A DNA stretch of 64,000 bases, from NCBI RefSeq assembly GCF_019091085.1, contig NZ_JAGXJY010000009.1, positions 124,001 to 188,000 of the forward strand. Reading direction: 5' to 3'. A program made the position numbers and the translations under genes. The notes beneath the pieces were generated by a model that did no database searches, was not told the DNA's origin, and was given only the letters and a program-made list of their open reading frames with translations. The stretch is from Mesorhizobium sp. GbtcB19 (GTDB lineage: Bacteria > Pseudomonadota > Alphaproteobacteria > Rhizobiales > Rhizobiaceae). The first letter of the stretch is position 1. Each line of letters opens with the position of its first letter. Shown one piece after another: positions 24,382 through 31,973 of the stretch.

Positions 24382-27308
24382 TCGGCGGCTTCCCTCTTCA
24401 TGCGAAACCATGCGCCGAAGCGCAATATGTCCGGCGACGCCTCCATATGCGGCGGCTGTGCAAAGCGCTCGAATTGCGGCTCGGTGAAGCCGGCTTCGTC
24501 CGTCGCGCATTTGACGATCCGCACGCGCACGTCGAACCACGCCGCCTGTCCCGTGACCGGATCGGAATTCGAATAGCGCTTGCCGTTGGCGTCGGCCGCG
24601 GTCTGATCGCCGATGATGTGGTTGAGTAGGAAGCCGCGATTGCTCTCGGCCGCATCGTCCTTCAGGCCCCAACTGCCGCGCCGCTTGCCGATCGCGTTCC
24701 AGGTCCACACCGTGTCCGGGTTGACGCCGTCGATGATTTTGATCTGACCCTTCACCCGGCCGTTGATGCTTTCGATCCACACCCAGTCATCGTCGGCAAG
24801 GCCAAGTCCGGCGGCCGTCTGGCGGTGCACGAACAGCCGGTTCTGGCTGGTGATCTGCCTCAGCCACGCATTCTGCGATCCCCAGGAATGGTACATGTGC
24901 ATCGGCCGCTGCGTCAGCGCATGCAGCGGGTATCTTTGCAGGTCGACGGTGTCCTCCTCGAAGGGCGCGTACCAGAAGGGCAGCGGGTCCATATAGGCTT
25001 CGATGCGGCCGCGCTCGGCCTCCGGCGGCTGCACCTTGCCGTGCCCGCGCGCGGCGAGCCGAAAACGCTGCATCGGCTCCGAATAGAGCTGGAAGACGAT
25101 AGGCTCGGCCTTGGCGATGAAACCCATCTGCACGGCGAAGTCGAGATAGGCGCGGTTGCCCATCTTGTAATAACGCTGGTCGTCGGAAAAATCGTGGTGC
25201 CAGAAGCCGCCATTGTCGATGTAGCGCTGCAGCTGGTCGGGGTTGACGTCGCCCTTGCCGATCGAGCTGCCATCCTTGCCGCGCCAGCCGGCGAGCGGGC
25301 CGATGCCGGGCGTGCGCTCGTGGTTGACAATATAGTCGGCATAGTCGCGATATTTCGCCGAGCCGTCCTCGTTGACGAAGCAAGGCAGGCCGAGCCGCGC
25401 GCCGAGCTCGATCAGCACCGACTGGAACGGCCGCACGTCGCGGTCCGGCTGCACCACCGGATGGCGGATCGCATCGCCCGGCCCGTCGGCATGGCTGATC
25501 GGCCGGTCGAGCAGGCTGATGCAGTCATGCCGCTCGAGATAGGTGGTGTCGGGCAGCACCAGGTCGGCAAACGCCACCGTCTCGGAATAATAGGCATCGG
25601 AATAGATGATGAACGGGATTTTGTAGGCGCCCGCCTCGTCCCTGTCGGTCAGCATATGAATCGCCTCGACGGTGTTCATCGAGGAGTTCCACGCCATGTT
25701 CGACATGTACATCATCAGCGTGTCGATCGGATAAGGATCGCCGGCCCACGCGTTGCGGATGACCGTATGCATCAGCCCGTGCGCGGCCAGGGGCGCTTCC
25801 CAGGAATAGGCCTTGTCGATGCGGGTAGGCCGGCCGGCCTCGTCGACCAGCAGATCGTCCGGCCCGCACACGAAGCCGAGCGGCATGCCGTCCAGCGGCG
25901 TCATCGGCTGGGTGTTTTTTCCGCATGGTTTCGGCCCCGGCGGCGCCGGGCGCGGATAGGGCGGCTTGAATCGGAAGCCGCCGGGCACATCCACAGTGCC
26001 GAGCAGCACCTGCAAGAGATGGATGGCGCGGCAGGTGTGGAAACCGTTGGAATGGGCAGAGATGCCGCGCATGGCATGCATCGAGACAGGCCGGCCCTTG
26101 ATCGTCTCATGCCGACGTCCGGCCCAGTCGGTCCAGGCGACGGGCAGCTCGATGGTCTGTTCGAAGGCGACATGCGCCAGCTCCGCCGCGATCCGGCGGA
26201 TCGTGTCTGCGTCGACACCGCAGCGCTCCGCCACGGCATCCGGCGAGTAGCTCTCGCCCAGATAGCGGTCGGCCATGAGCTGGAACACCGGCACGCAGCG
26301 CCGTCCGCCCACATCATAGCTGCCGGTCAGCGCCGGCTTTGCTTCGGGGGCGGCTGCGTTGGCCGGCTGCTTGGCTATTCTGTCCCAGGCAAGTGGGTTG
26401 CCGTCGGCGTCGCGGACGAACAACCCGTCATCGGCGGACCCTGGTTCTTGCACGACCAGCACCGGCGCGTTGGTGTAGCGCAGAAGATAATCGAGATCGA
26501 CGCGGCCGGCCTTGAGCAATTCATGGACCAGCGCCAGCACGAACAGGCCATCCGTGCCTGGCCTGATGCCGATCCAGTCGTCGGCGATCGCATTGTAGCC
26601 GGTGCGGCAGGGATTGATCGAGAGAACCTTGGCGCCGCGCGCTTTGAGCTTGCCGAGGCCGATCTTGATCGGGTTGGAATCATGGTCCTCGGCGACGCCG
26701 AACAGCATGAAGTATTTCGTGTTGTCCCAGTCGGGCTCGCCGAACTCCCAGAACGAGCCGCCGATCGTGTAGAGCCCGCCCGCCGCCATGTTGACCGAGC
26801 AGAAGCCGCCATGCGCGGCGAAGTTCGGCGTTCCGAATTTCGACGCCCACCAGCCGGTCAGCGATTGCGACTGATCGCGCCCGGTGAAGAAGGCGAGTTT
26901 TCTCGGATCGGTGCGGCGGATCGCCGACAGCCTGTCGGTGGCGATGCTCAGCGCTTCGTCCCACTCGATCTCGCGGAACTCGCCCGAGCCGCGCGGACCG
27001 GTCCTCAGCAGCGGTTTCTTGAGCCGCGCCGGACTGTAATGTTGCATGATGCCGGAGCTGCCCTTGCCGCAGATCACGCCGCGGTTCACCGGATGGTCCT
27101 TGTTGCCGTTGATGTAGCGGACCTTGCCGTCCTTGATATGGACGTCGATGCCGCAGCGGCAGGCGCACATATAGCAGGTGGTCTTGGCGATGCGGTCGGA
27201 GACATCAGGCGAGGTCTCGACGCCGTCGCCTTCGTTCGGCGCTCGGCTGTCAGCCAGCGGCCGCTGCGAGGGTGCGGAATTGGCGCCGCGCGGCGCGGTT
27301 TTGCTCAT
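24378..27308 (-). CDS. soeA: Molybdopterin oxidoreductase, probable sulfite dehydrogenase SoeA
   Basis: 976 residues. DMSO-reductase-family catalytic subunit with an N-terminal 4Fe-4S site: cysteines 45, 48 and 52 in CYMCACRC and C80 in VICGKG. The molybdopterin domain follows (GPRGSGEFREIEWDEAL; TGRDQSQSLTGWW), and the dinucleotide-binding domain is C-terminal. No twin-arginine signal is present. The size, subunit set and cytoplasmic character fit SoeABC sulfite dehydrogenases, and a sulfite-exporter gene pair lies about 4 kb away. Other substrates (DMSO, polysulfide, tetrathionate) cannot be excluded from sequence. A small ORF overlaps its start. Confidence 0.82.
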   Translation of the reverse strand: MSKTAPRGANSAPSQRPLADSRAPNEGDGVETSPDVSDRIAKTTCYMCACRCGIDVHIKDGKVRYINGNKDHPVNRGVICGKGSSGIMQHYSPARLKKPLLRTGPRGSGEFREIEWDEALSIATDRLSAIRRTDPRKLAFFTGRDQSQSLTGWWASKFGTPNFAAHGGFCSVNMAAGGLYTIGGSFWEFGEPDWDNTKYFMLFGVAEDHDSNPIKIGLGKLKARGAKVLSINPCRTGYNAIADDWIGIRPGTDGLFVLALVHELLKAGRVDLDYLLRYTNAPVLVVQEPGSADDGLFVRDADGNPLAWDRIAKQPANAAAPEAKPALTGSYDVGGRRCVPVFQLMADRYLGESYSPDAVAERCGVDADTIRRIAAELAHVAFEQTIELPVAWTDWAGRRHETIKGRPVSMHAMRGISAHSNGFHTCRAIHLLQVLLGTVDVPGGFRFKPPYPRPAPPGPKPCGKNTQPMTPLDGMPLGFVCGPDDLLVDEAGRPTRIDKAYSWEAPLAAHGLMHTVIRNAWAGDPYPIDTLMMYMSNMAWNSSMNTVEAIHMLTDRDEAGAYKIPFIIYSDAYYSETVAFADLVLPDTTYLERHDCISLLDRPISHADGPGDAIRHPVVQPDRDVRPFQSVLIELGARLGLPCFVNEDGSAKYRDYADYIVNHERTPGIGPLAGWRGKDGSSIGKGDVNPDQLQRYIDNGGFWHHDFSDDQRYYKMGNRAYLDFAVQMGFIAKAEPIVFQLYSEPMQRFRLAARGHGKVQPPEAERGRIEAYMDPLPFWYAPFEEDTVDLQRYPLHALTQRPMHMYHSWGSQNAWLRQITSQNRLFVHRQTAAGLGLADDDWVWIESINGRVKGQIKIIDGVNPDTVWTWNAIGKRRGSWGLKDDAAESNRGFLLNHIIGDQTAADANGKRYSNSDPVTGQAAWFDVRVRIVKCATDEAGFTEPQFERFAQPPHMEASPDILRFGAWFRMKREAAE

Positions 27309-27463
27309 GATTCGCGAACGCTCTTGCCGTTCGCCATCTTGGCCTTCGTCTTGGGTCCGGGGCCGCGCATGTAGTGGAGTTCAGGATGATAGCGCTCGCC
27401 GGCAAGCTGCCGCTTCAGCCGGCGGCTCCAATGCGCGAACAGGGATTTGAAGCGCCCCACCAT
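27305..27463 (-). CDS. Small basic protein translationally coupled to soeA
   Basis: 52 residues from the ATG at 27463 (61 from a TTG at 27490). The sequence begins MVGRFKSLFAHWSRRLKRQL and is rich in Lys and Arg, with a conserved-looking HPELHYMRGPGPKTK segment. I do not recognise a family. Its TGA overlaps the soeA ATG (ATGA), the hallmark of translational coupling. It could be a small subunit, a chaperone-like peptide or a leader. Because the overlap is tight and the composition codes like its neighbours, I favour a real gene. Confidence 0.55.
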   Translation of the reverse strand: MVGRFKSLFAHWSRRLKRQLAGERYHPELHYMRGPGPKTKAKMANGKSVRES

Positions 27464-27587
27464 TTCCAACTCTTGGCGTATGACGGCCAATTTTTTCCAA
27501 CTTCCGGCAAAAACTTAGAACAAAGCAATTGATCCGTCTAACAAGCAGCTCTTGTAATTCCGATCGATTTTGCTTCTTAGTTAAGCC

Positions 27588-28475
27588 ATGACCCTCGACC
27601 AGTTGCGCATCTTCGTCGCCGTCGCCGAACATGGCCATATGACCAAGGCCGCCGAGCGGCTCGGCATCTCGCAGTCGGCTGCCTCGGCCGCCATCCGCGC
27701 GCTCGAAAGCCAGCATGGCGTGCGGCTGTTCAACCGGGTCGGCCGAAACATCGAACTGGCCCAGACCGGCCATCGCTTCCTGCCGGAGGCGAAGGCGGTT
27801 CTGGACCGCGCCGCAGCCGCCCGCGGCGTCCTGGAGGATGTCTCGCAGACCGTCGCCGGCAGCCTGTCGATCGCGGCCAGCCAGACCATCGCCAGCTACT
27901 GGCTGCCGCGTCGCCTCGCTACCTTCCATGAAGCCTATCCCGCCGTGAAGCTCAGCGTCACGATCGGCAACACCAGGCAGGTCGAGACCAACGTGCTGGA
28001 CGGCCGCGCCGATTTCGGGCTGGTCGAGGGCCGCACCGAGTCCGACATCTTGCGTCGGGCCACGGTCGACGAGGATCGCATGATGCTGGTGGTGGCGCGC
28101 TCGCATCCTGATATTCCGATGACGCGAGCCGGAAGCCTCGACATCAGGGCCTTGCGCTGGATCATCAGGGAAGGCGGGTCGGGCACGCGCGAGGCGCTGG
28201 AGGATTTCGCGCACAGCCAGGGGGTCCCGCCGGCCGAGCTGCAGATTTTCCTTGTCCTACCCAGCAACGAGGCCGTGCGTCAGGCCGTCGAGGCCGGCGC
28301 GGGCGCCACGATCATCTCGGAGCTCGTCGTCGCGCGATCCCTGGCGGAAGGCAGCCTCCGGGCCGTGCCGGTCGAACTGCCGAAGCGCGACTTCGCCATG
28401 ATCACGCACCGCGACCGCCAGGCCAGCCTCGCCCAGATGGCGCTGAAGGCGCATCTTGGTGGAAAGGTCGGCTAA
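27588..28475 (+). CDS. LysR-family transcriptional regulator
   Basis: 295 residues. An N-terminal winged HTH (MTLDQLRIFVAVAEHGHMTK; AERLGISQSAASAAIRALE) is followed by a LysR substrate-binding domain (SIAASQTIASYWLPRRL; EGRTESDILRRATVDED). It is divergent from the soeABC operon with about 125 bp between starts, the standard arrangement for a LysR activator of the adjacent operon. The binding domain resembles the CysB/CbbR-like group of sulfur and carbon regulators only in general outline. The effector is not known. Confidence 0.92.
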   Translation: MTLDQLRIFVAVAEHGHMTKAAERLGISQSAASAAIRALESQHGVRLFNRVGRNIELAQTGHRFLPEAKAVLDRAAAARGVLEDVSQTVAGSLSIAASQTIASYWLPRRLATFHEAYPAVKLSVTIGNTRQVETNVLDGRADFGLVEGRTESDILRRATVDEDRMMLVVARSHPDIPMTRAGSLDIRALRWIIREGGSGTREALEDFAHSQGVPPAELQIFLVLPSNEAVRQAVEAGAGATIISELVVARSLAEGSLRAVPVELPKRDFAMITHRDRQASLAQMALKAHLGGKVG

Positions 28476-28559
28476 GCGACGCCAGGACTGCGTTGTCGGG
28501 ATGCTAGTCGCAACGTTCGCGATTGGCCGAGGCCTCCGACCTTCGCCAATCTCCGTCAG

Positions 28560-29816
28560 TCAGGCGTATTTGCGCTGCGCGTCGAGCGCCAGCCCGAGAC
28601 CGACCGAGCCGAACATGTCGCCTTCGATGACGGCGGCTTGCGGTACCAGGGACAGGATCTGCCGCTTCGCCAGCGGGATGGCGGTCGAGCCGCCCGTGAG
28701 GAACACGGCGGTGATGGCCGAGGCGGCGATGCCGGCGTCGGCGATCGTCTGTCTGACTGTCGCGGTCACGCGTTCGATGTCGCCACGGATGGTCTCTTCC
28801 AGGCCGGCGCGCGTGATTTCCGCCGCGAAGCGCGCGCCGGGCAGGGACACCTTCACTTCGGCCGAAGACTGGTCGGTAAGCGCGATCTTGGCTCTTTCGA
28901 CCAGGCCCGCCATCGCATGGCCGTAGCGATGCTCGACGACATGGATGAAGCGGTCGACGAGGTCGGCGCGCTCGGCCTCATAGCGGATTTGCCTGAGATC
29001 CGTCATCGCCTTGGCCGTGTAGACGAGATTGATGCGCTGCCAGGTCGACAGATCGATGAAATAGGCCGCAGGCAGGTTGCGCTTGTGGTCCTTGGTTCGT
29101 GTCAGATAGCCGAGCTCCGGCATGACATGGGCGATGCTGAGCAGCCGGTCGAAATCGGTGCCGCCGATATGGATGCCACGATTGGCGAGGATGTCGGCCT
29201 TGCGATCATTTGAACGCGCACGTTCGGGAGAAACGCGCACGATCGAAAAGTCGGAAGTGCCGCCGCCCATGTCGACGATCAGCGCCAGCTCCTCGCGGGT
29301 GACGTTCTGCTCGTAATCGAGCGCCGCCGCGATCGGCTCGAACTGGAAGGCGATGTGCTTGAAGCCTTGCGCTCGCGCCGCCTTTTCCAATTCACCCTGC
29401 GCCTTGGCATCGGCGGCCGCGTCGTCGTCGACGAATTGCACCGGCCTGCCGAGCACCACGTTCTCGACCGGGCCGCCGGTGTCTTCTTCGAGCCGCTTCT
29501 TCAGATGGCCGACGAACATGCCGACGATGTCGATGAAGCCGATCTGGCGCGCCTTGATGCGTGTCTTCTCGTTGGCGAGCGTGCTGCCCAGCACGCTCTT
29601 CAGCGAGCGCATCAGCCGCCCTTCGATGCTGTCGGTGTAGTCGCTGATCGCGCGGCGGCCGAAATAGGTGTAGCCATCCTCGAAATTGAAGAACACGGCG
29701 CTGGGCAGAGTGGGTTGCTCGCCTTCCAGCGCCACCAGTCGGGCACGGCCGTCGCGGATCACGCCCACCGTGGAATTGGACGTGCCGAAATCGATGCCGC
29801 CGAATGCTGATTGCAT
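28560..29816 (-). CDS. Hsp70-family ATPase-domain protein (YegD-like)
   Basis: 418 residues. The actin/Hsp70 nucleotide-binding fold shows the phosphate-1 motif GIDFGTSNSTV (about 6-16), phosphate-2 LIVDMGGGTSDFSIV and the adenosine motif AVFLTGGSTAIPL. There is no substrate-binding domain, so it resembles E. coli YegD rather than DnaK. The start at 29816 has a strong AGGAGG site; the open frame to 29858 is not used. No co-chaperone is adjacent. The client or role is unknown. Confidence 0.9.
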   Translation of the reverse strand: MQSAFGGIDFGTSNSTVGVIRDGRARLVALEGEQPTLPSAVFFNFEDGYTYFGRRAISDYTDSIEGRLMRSLKSVLGSTLANEKTRIKARQIGFIDIVGMFVGHLKKRLEEDTGGPVENVVLGRPVQFVDDDAAADAKAQGELEKAARAQGFKHIAFQFEPIAAALDYEQNVTREELALIVDMGGGTSDFSIVRVSPERARSNDRKADILANRGIHIGGTDFDRLLSIAHVMPELGYLTRTKDHKRNLPAAYFIDLSTWQRINLVYTAKAMTDLRQIRYEAERADLVDRFIHVVEHRYGHAMAGLVERAKIALTDQSSAEVKVSLPGARFAAEITRAGLEETIRGDIERVTATVRQTIADAGIAASAITAVFLTGGSTAIPLAKRQILSLVPQAAVIEGDMFGSVGLGLALDAQRKYA

Positions 29817-29918
29817 CGCAGCCTCCTGTCGTCGGTTCATAGCGGCAGGCCAACGCATTGCGCGCCGTCATCCGGAAGGCCGGACCGCTCTATCGAAATT
29901 GAATGTGTGCTTGTCCCA

Positions 29919-30007
29919 GTGCATGTCGCCCAAAAGTGCGCAGCGGTTTTGGGAGGACGACATGCACCAAAACAAAGGACCAAAGCACGTCGCGACGTGC
30001 TTTGGTC
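29919..30007 (+). repeat. Palindromic intergenic element, family B, copy 1 (two hairpins)
   Basis: First hairpin: GTGCATGTCG (29919-29928) pairs with CGACATGCAC (29958-29967), inner stem CCAAAA/TTTTGG, loop GTGCGCAGCGG. The linker CAAAACAAAG is the same as in family A. Second hairpin: a perfect 30-bp palindrome at 29978-30007 (arm GACCAAAGCACGTCG). The remaining bases of the 29817-30067 gap hold nothing else I can identify. Confidence 0.9.
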
Positions 30008-30067
30008 TGGGAGGCGGCGATTTATCGCAAAAGCGGGAGAAGGGGAAGCCTCCGTCCCGAGAAAAAG

Positions 30068-30859
30068 TCAATCCTTGCGGAAGATGAGGCGGCCCAGCCA
30101 GCCGGTCAGCATGGCGAGCGATATGGCGAACACGCCGTAGAGGAAGGAATAGTCATGCGCGACGCGGAAGATCGACTGCTCGAAGCCGGATTTGCGGATT
30201 TCGAGCTGGGCCGAGCTTTCCTTGACGAACATGCCGCTCTTGAACAGGAAGGCGCGTGCCTTGTGCGTGCCCACCGGAACATTGGGCGCCAGCCGCACCG
30301 TGGCGCGAAACAGGTTCTGCGACAGGAACTGCACGCCCCCGACATTCTCGCTGTAGAGGCCGGTCGCCGCCTTGCGTTCGCGAAGCGCTGTCGTGAACTC
30401 CTCGATGGTTGCCGGGCTGTCGGTCTCGTCGGCGGGCTTCATATAGAGGTTCTGCGCGCCGAGCGAGAGCTGCTTGTATTTGGCGGGCTCGGCGATGTCC
30501 TGCAGCGGCCGCGTCGTGGCGACGGAGTAGGAGACCGGCACGTTCTCGAACGTCTCCGAGTCCAGGTTGATCCAGACGCCGAGCACGCGGTCCTTGCGCC
30601 GGACCACGACCGGCCGCGGCGGACCTTCGAGCACGACGATCACGTCGTAGCGTCCTTGGCGCGCGACCAGCGGATCCGGATTTTCCAGCGATCCGAAAAT
30701 CGTCAGATCGGCGCCGGAGAAACCCGCGGTGATGGAAATGGCATCGGTCGACAGGCCGATCTGGATGCTTTCGGCAGGCGGCGTCTGTGCCGTTGCCGGC
30801 GAAAGGGCAAAGAGCATCGACAACGAGACGGCGGCTGCAAATGCTCGTTGTGCCGCCAT
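30068..30859 (-). CDS. TIGR02186-type membrane protein linked to sulfite export
   Basis: 263 residues. A signal peptide (AFAAAVSLSMLFALSPATA) precedes a periplasmic beta-rich domain (QIGLSTDAISITAGFSGADLTIFG; GRYDVIVVLEGPP) and a C-terminal membrane helix (FLYGVFAISLAMLTGWLGRL). This matches the alphaproteobacterial TIGR02186 family, usually found beside TauE/SafE exporters. Its start overlaps the exporter stop by one base (TGATG), so translation is coupled. Function is unproven; a helper role in sulfite export is an inference from context. Confidence 0.85.
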   Translation of the reverse strand: MAAQRAFAAAVSLSMLFALSPATAQTPPAESIQIGLSTDAISITAGFSGADLTIFGSLENPDPLVARQGRYDVIVVLEGPPRPVVVRRKDRVLGVWINLDSETFENVPVSYSVATTRPLQDIAEPAKYKQLSLGAQNLYMKPADETDSPATIEEFTTALRERKAATGLYSENVGGVQFLSQNLFRATVRLAPNVPVGTHKARAFLFKSGMFVKESSAQLEIRKSGFEQSIFRVAHDYSFLYGVFAISLAMLTGWLGRLIFRKD

Positions 30860-31782
30860 CAGTTGAGGCCCGCGGCGGAAAGCGAATAGAGATTGGGCGG
30901 CGTCACGAAGAGATCGACGGCAAGGCGGATGGCGACAGCCAGCACCAGCATCGCCAACAGCGCCCGCAACTGTTCGCCGCGCAGCTTCTGCCCGGCCTTG
31001 GCGCCATATTGCGCGCCGGCGACGCCGCCGGCCATCAGCAGGAAGGCCAGGATCACGTCGACCGTCTGGTTGGTCGTGGCGTGCACCAGGGTGGTATAGG
31101 CCGAGGTGAAGATGATCTGGAACAGCGAGGTGCCGATAACGACATTGGTCGGCACCTTGAGCAGGTAGATCAGCGCCGGCACCATGATGAAGCCGCCGCC
31201 GACGCCCATGATCGACGACAGGAAGCCGATACCCGCGCCGAGGCCGAGCACCGGGATGACGCTGACGAACAGCTTGGAGGCGCGGAAGCGCATCTTGAAC
31301 GGCAGCCTGTGGATCCAGTTGTGCTGGCCGGATTTCTTGAGCACGGGCGCCGCGCCGCTGCGCGAGGCGCGCAGCGCGTTGACGCTTTCGACCAGCATCA
31401 GCCCGCCGACCGTGCCGAGCAGCACGACGTAAAGCAGCGAGATGAAGAGATCGAGCTGGCCGACCCGGCGCAGCAGGGCAAACACGTAGATGCCGGCCGT
31501 CGAGCCGACGATGCCGCCGGCCAGAAGCACCCCGCCGAGCTTGAAGTCGAGCGTGCCGCGCTTGAAGTGAGAAAGCGCCCCCGAGAAGGACGAGGCGATG
31601 ACCTGGTTGGCGCCGGTCGCGACCGCGATCGCCGGCGGGATGTTGTAGAAGATCAACAGCGGCGTGATCAGGAAGCCGCCGCCGACCCCGAACATACCCG
31701 ACAGGAAGCCCACCGCCGCGCCCATCGCCAGCAGCACGAAGACATTGACGGAAATTTCCGCGATCGGGAGATAGATGCCCAC
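30859..31782 (-). CDS. Sulfite exporter TauE/SafE family protein
   Basis: 307 residues from a GTG start (GIYLPIAEISVNVF). About eight membrane helices in two halves, each with the family motif: GMFGVGGGFLITP in the first and SIMGVGGGFIMVP in the second. TauE/SafE proteins export sulfite, sulfoacetate or related anions. It is the first gene of a two-gene operon with the TIGR02186 protein and lies about 4 kb from the soeABC-like genes, which fits sulfite detoxification. Confidence 0.9.
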   Translation of the reverse strand: MGIYLPIAEISVNVFVLLAMGAAVGFLSGMFGVGGGFLITPLLIFYNIPPAIAVATGANQVIASSFSGALSHFKRGTLDFKLGGVLLAGGIVGSTAGIYVFALLRRVGQLDLFISLLYVVLLGTVGGLMLVESVNALRASRSGAAPVLKKSGQHNWIHRLPFKMRFRASKLFVSVIPVLGLGAGIGFLSSIMGVGGGFIMVPALIYLLKVPTNVVIGTSLFQIIFTSAYTTLVHATTNQTVDVILAFLLMAGGVAGAQYGAKAGQKLRGEQLRALLAMLVLAVAIRLAVDLFVTPPNLYSLSAAGLN

Positions 31783-31865
31783 CCGTCTGTCTCGATCAGT
31801 TTGCCTGTCGGCGCATAGTGCCGTCCCCGGACAATAAGCACCGAAAAGCCAATTTTTTATTGCGC

Positions 31866-31902
31866 CGGCGCGGCGGCGGGGCCAAACCCCGCCGCCGCGC
31901 CG
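31866..31902. other. Strong GC hairpin downstream of podJ
   Basis: 16-bp perfect arms (left 31866-31881, right 31887-31902) around a 5-nt loop CCAAA. The neighbouring bases are A-rich rather than T-rich in either direction, so it is not a canonical Rho-independent terminator. It sits between the podJ stop and the exporter start, both on the minus strand. Confidence 0.85.
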
Positions 31903-31973
31903 AAACAAAAACCATCTCAATCAGTTAACAGGCAAATGTGTGGCAGGGCGTCGCGTATGCGACGCGTCTGCCG

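Noticed and set aside
24825..27374. 849-codon plus-strand frame over soeA
   Set aside because: Antisense shadow of the molybdoenzyme; sense motifs are decisive.
31866..31902. GC-rich hairpin called as a terminator
   Set aside because: No T tract follows in either direction; recorded as a hairpin only.
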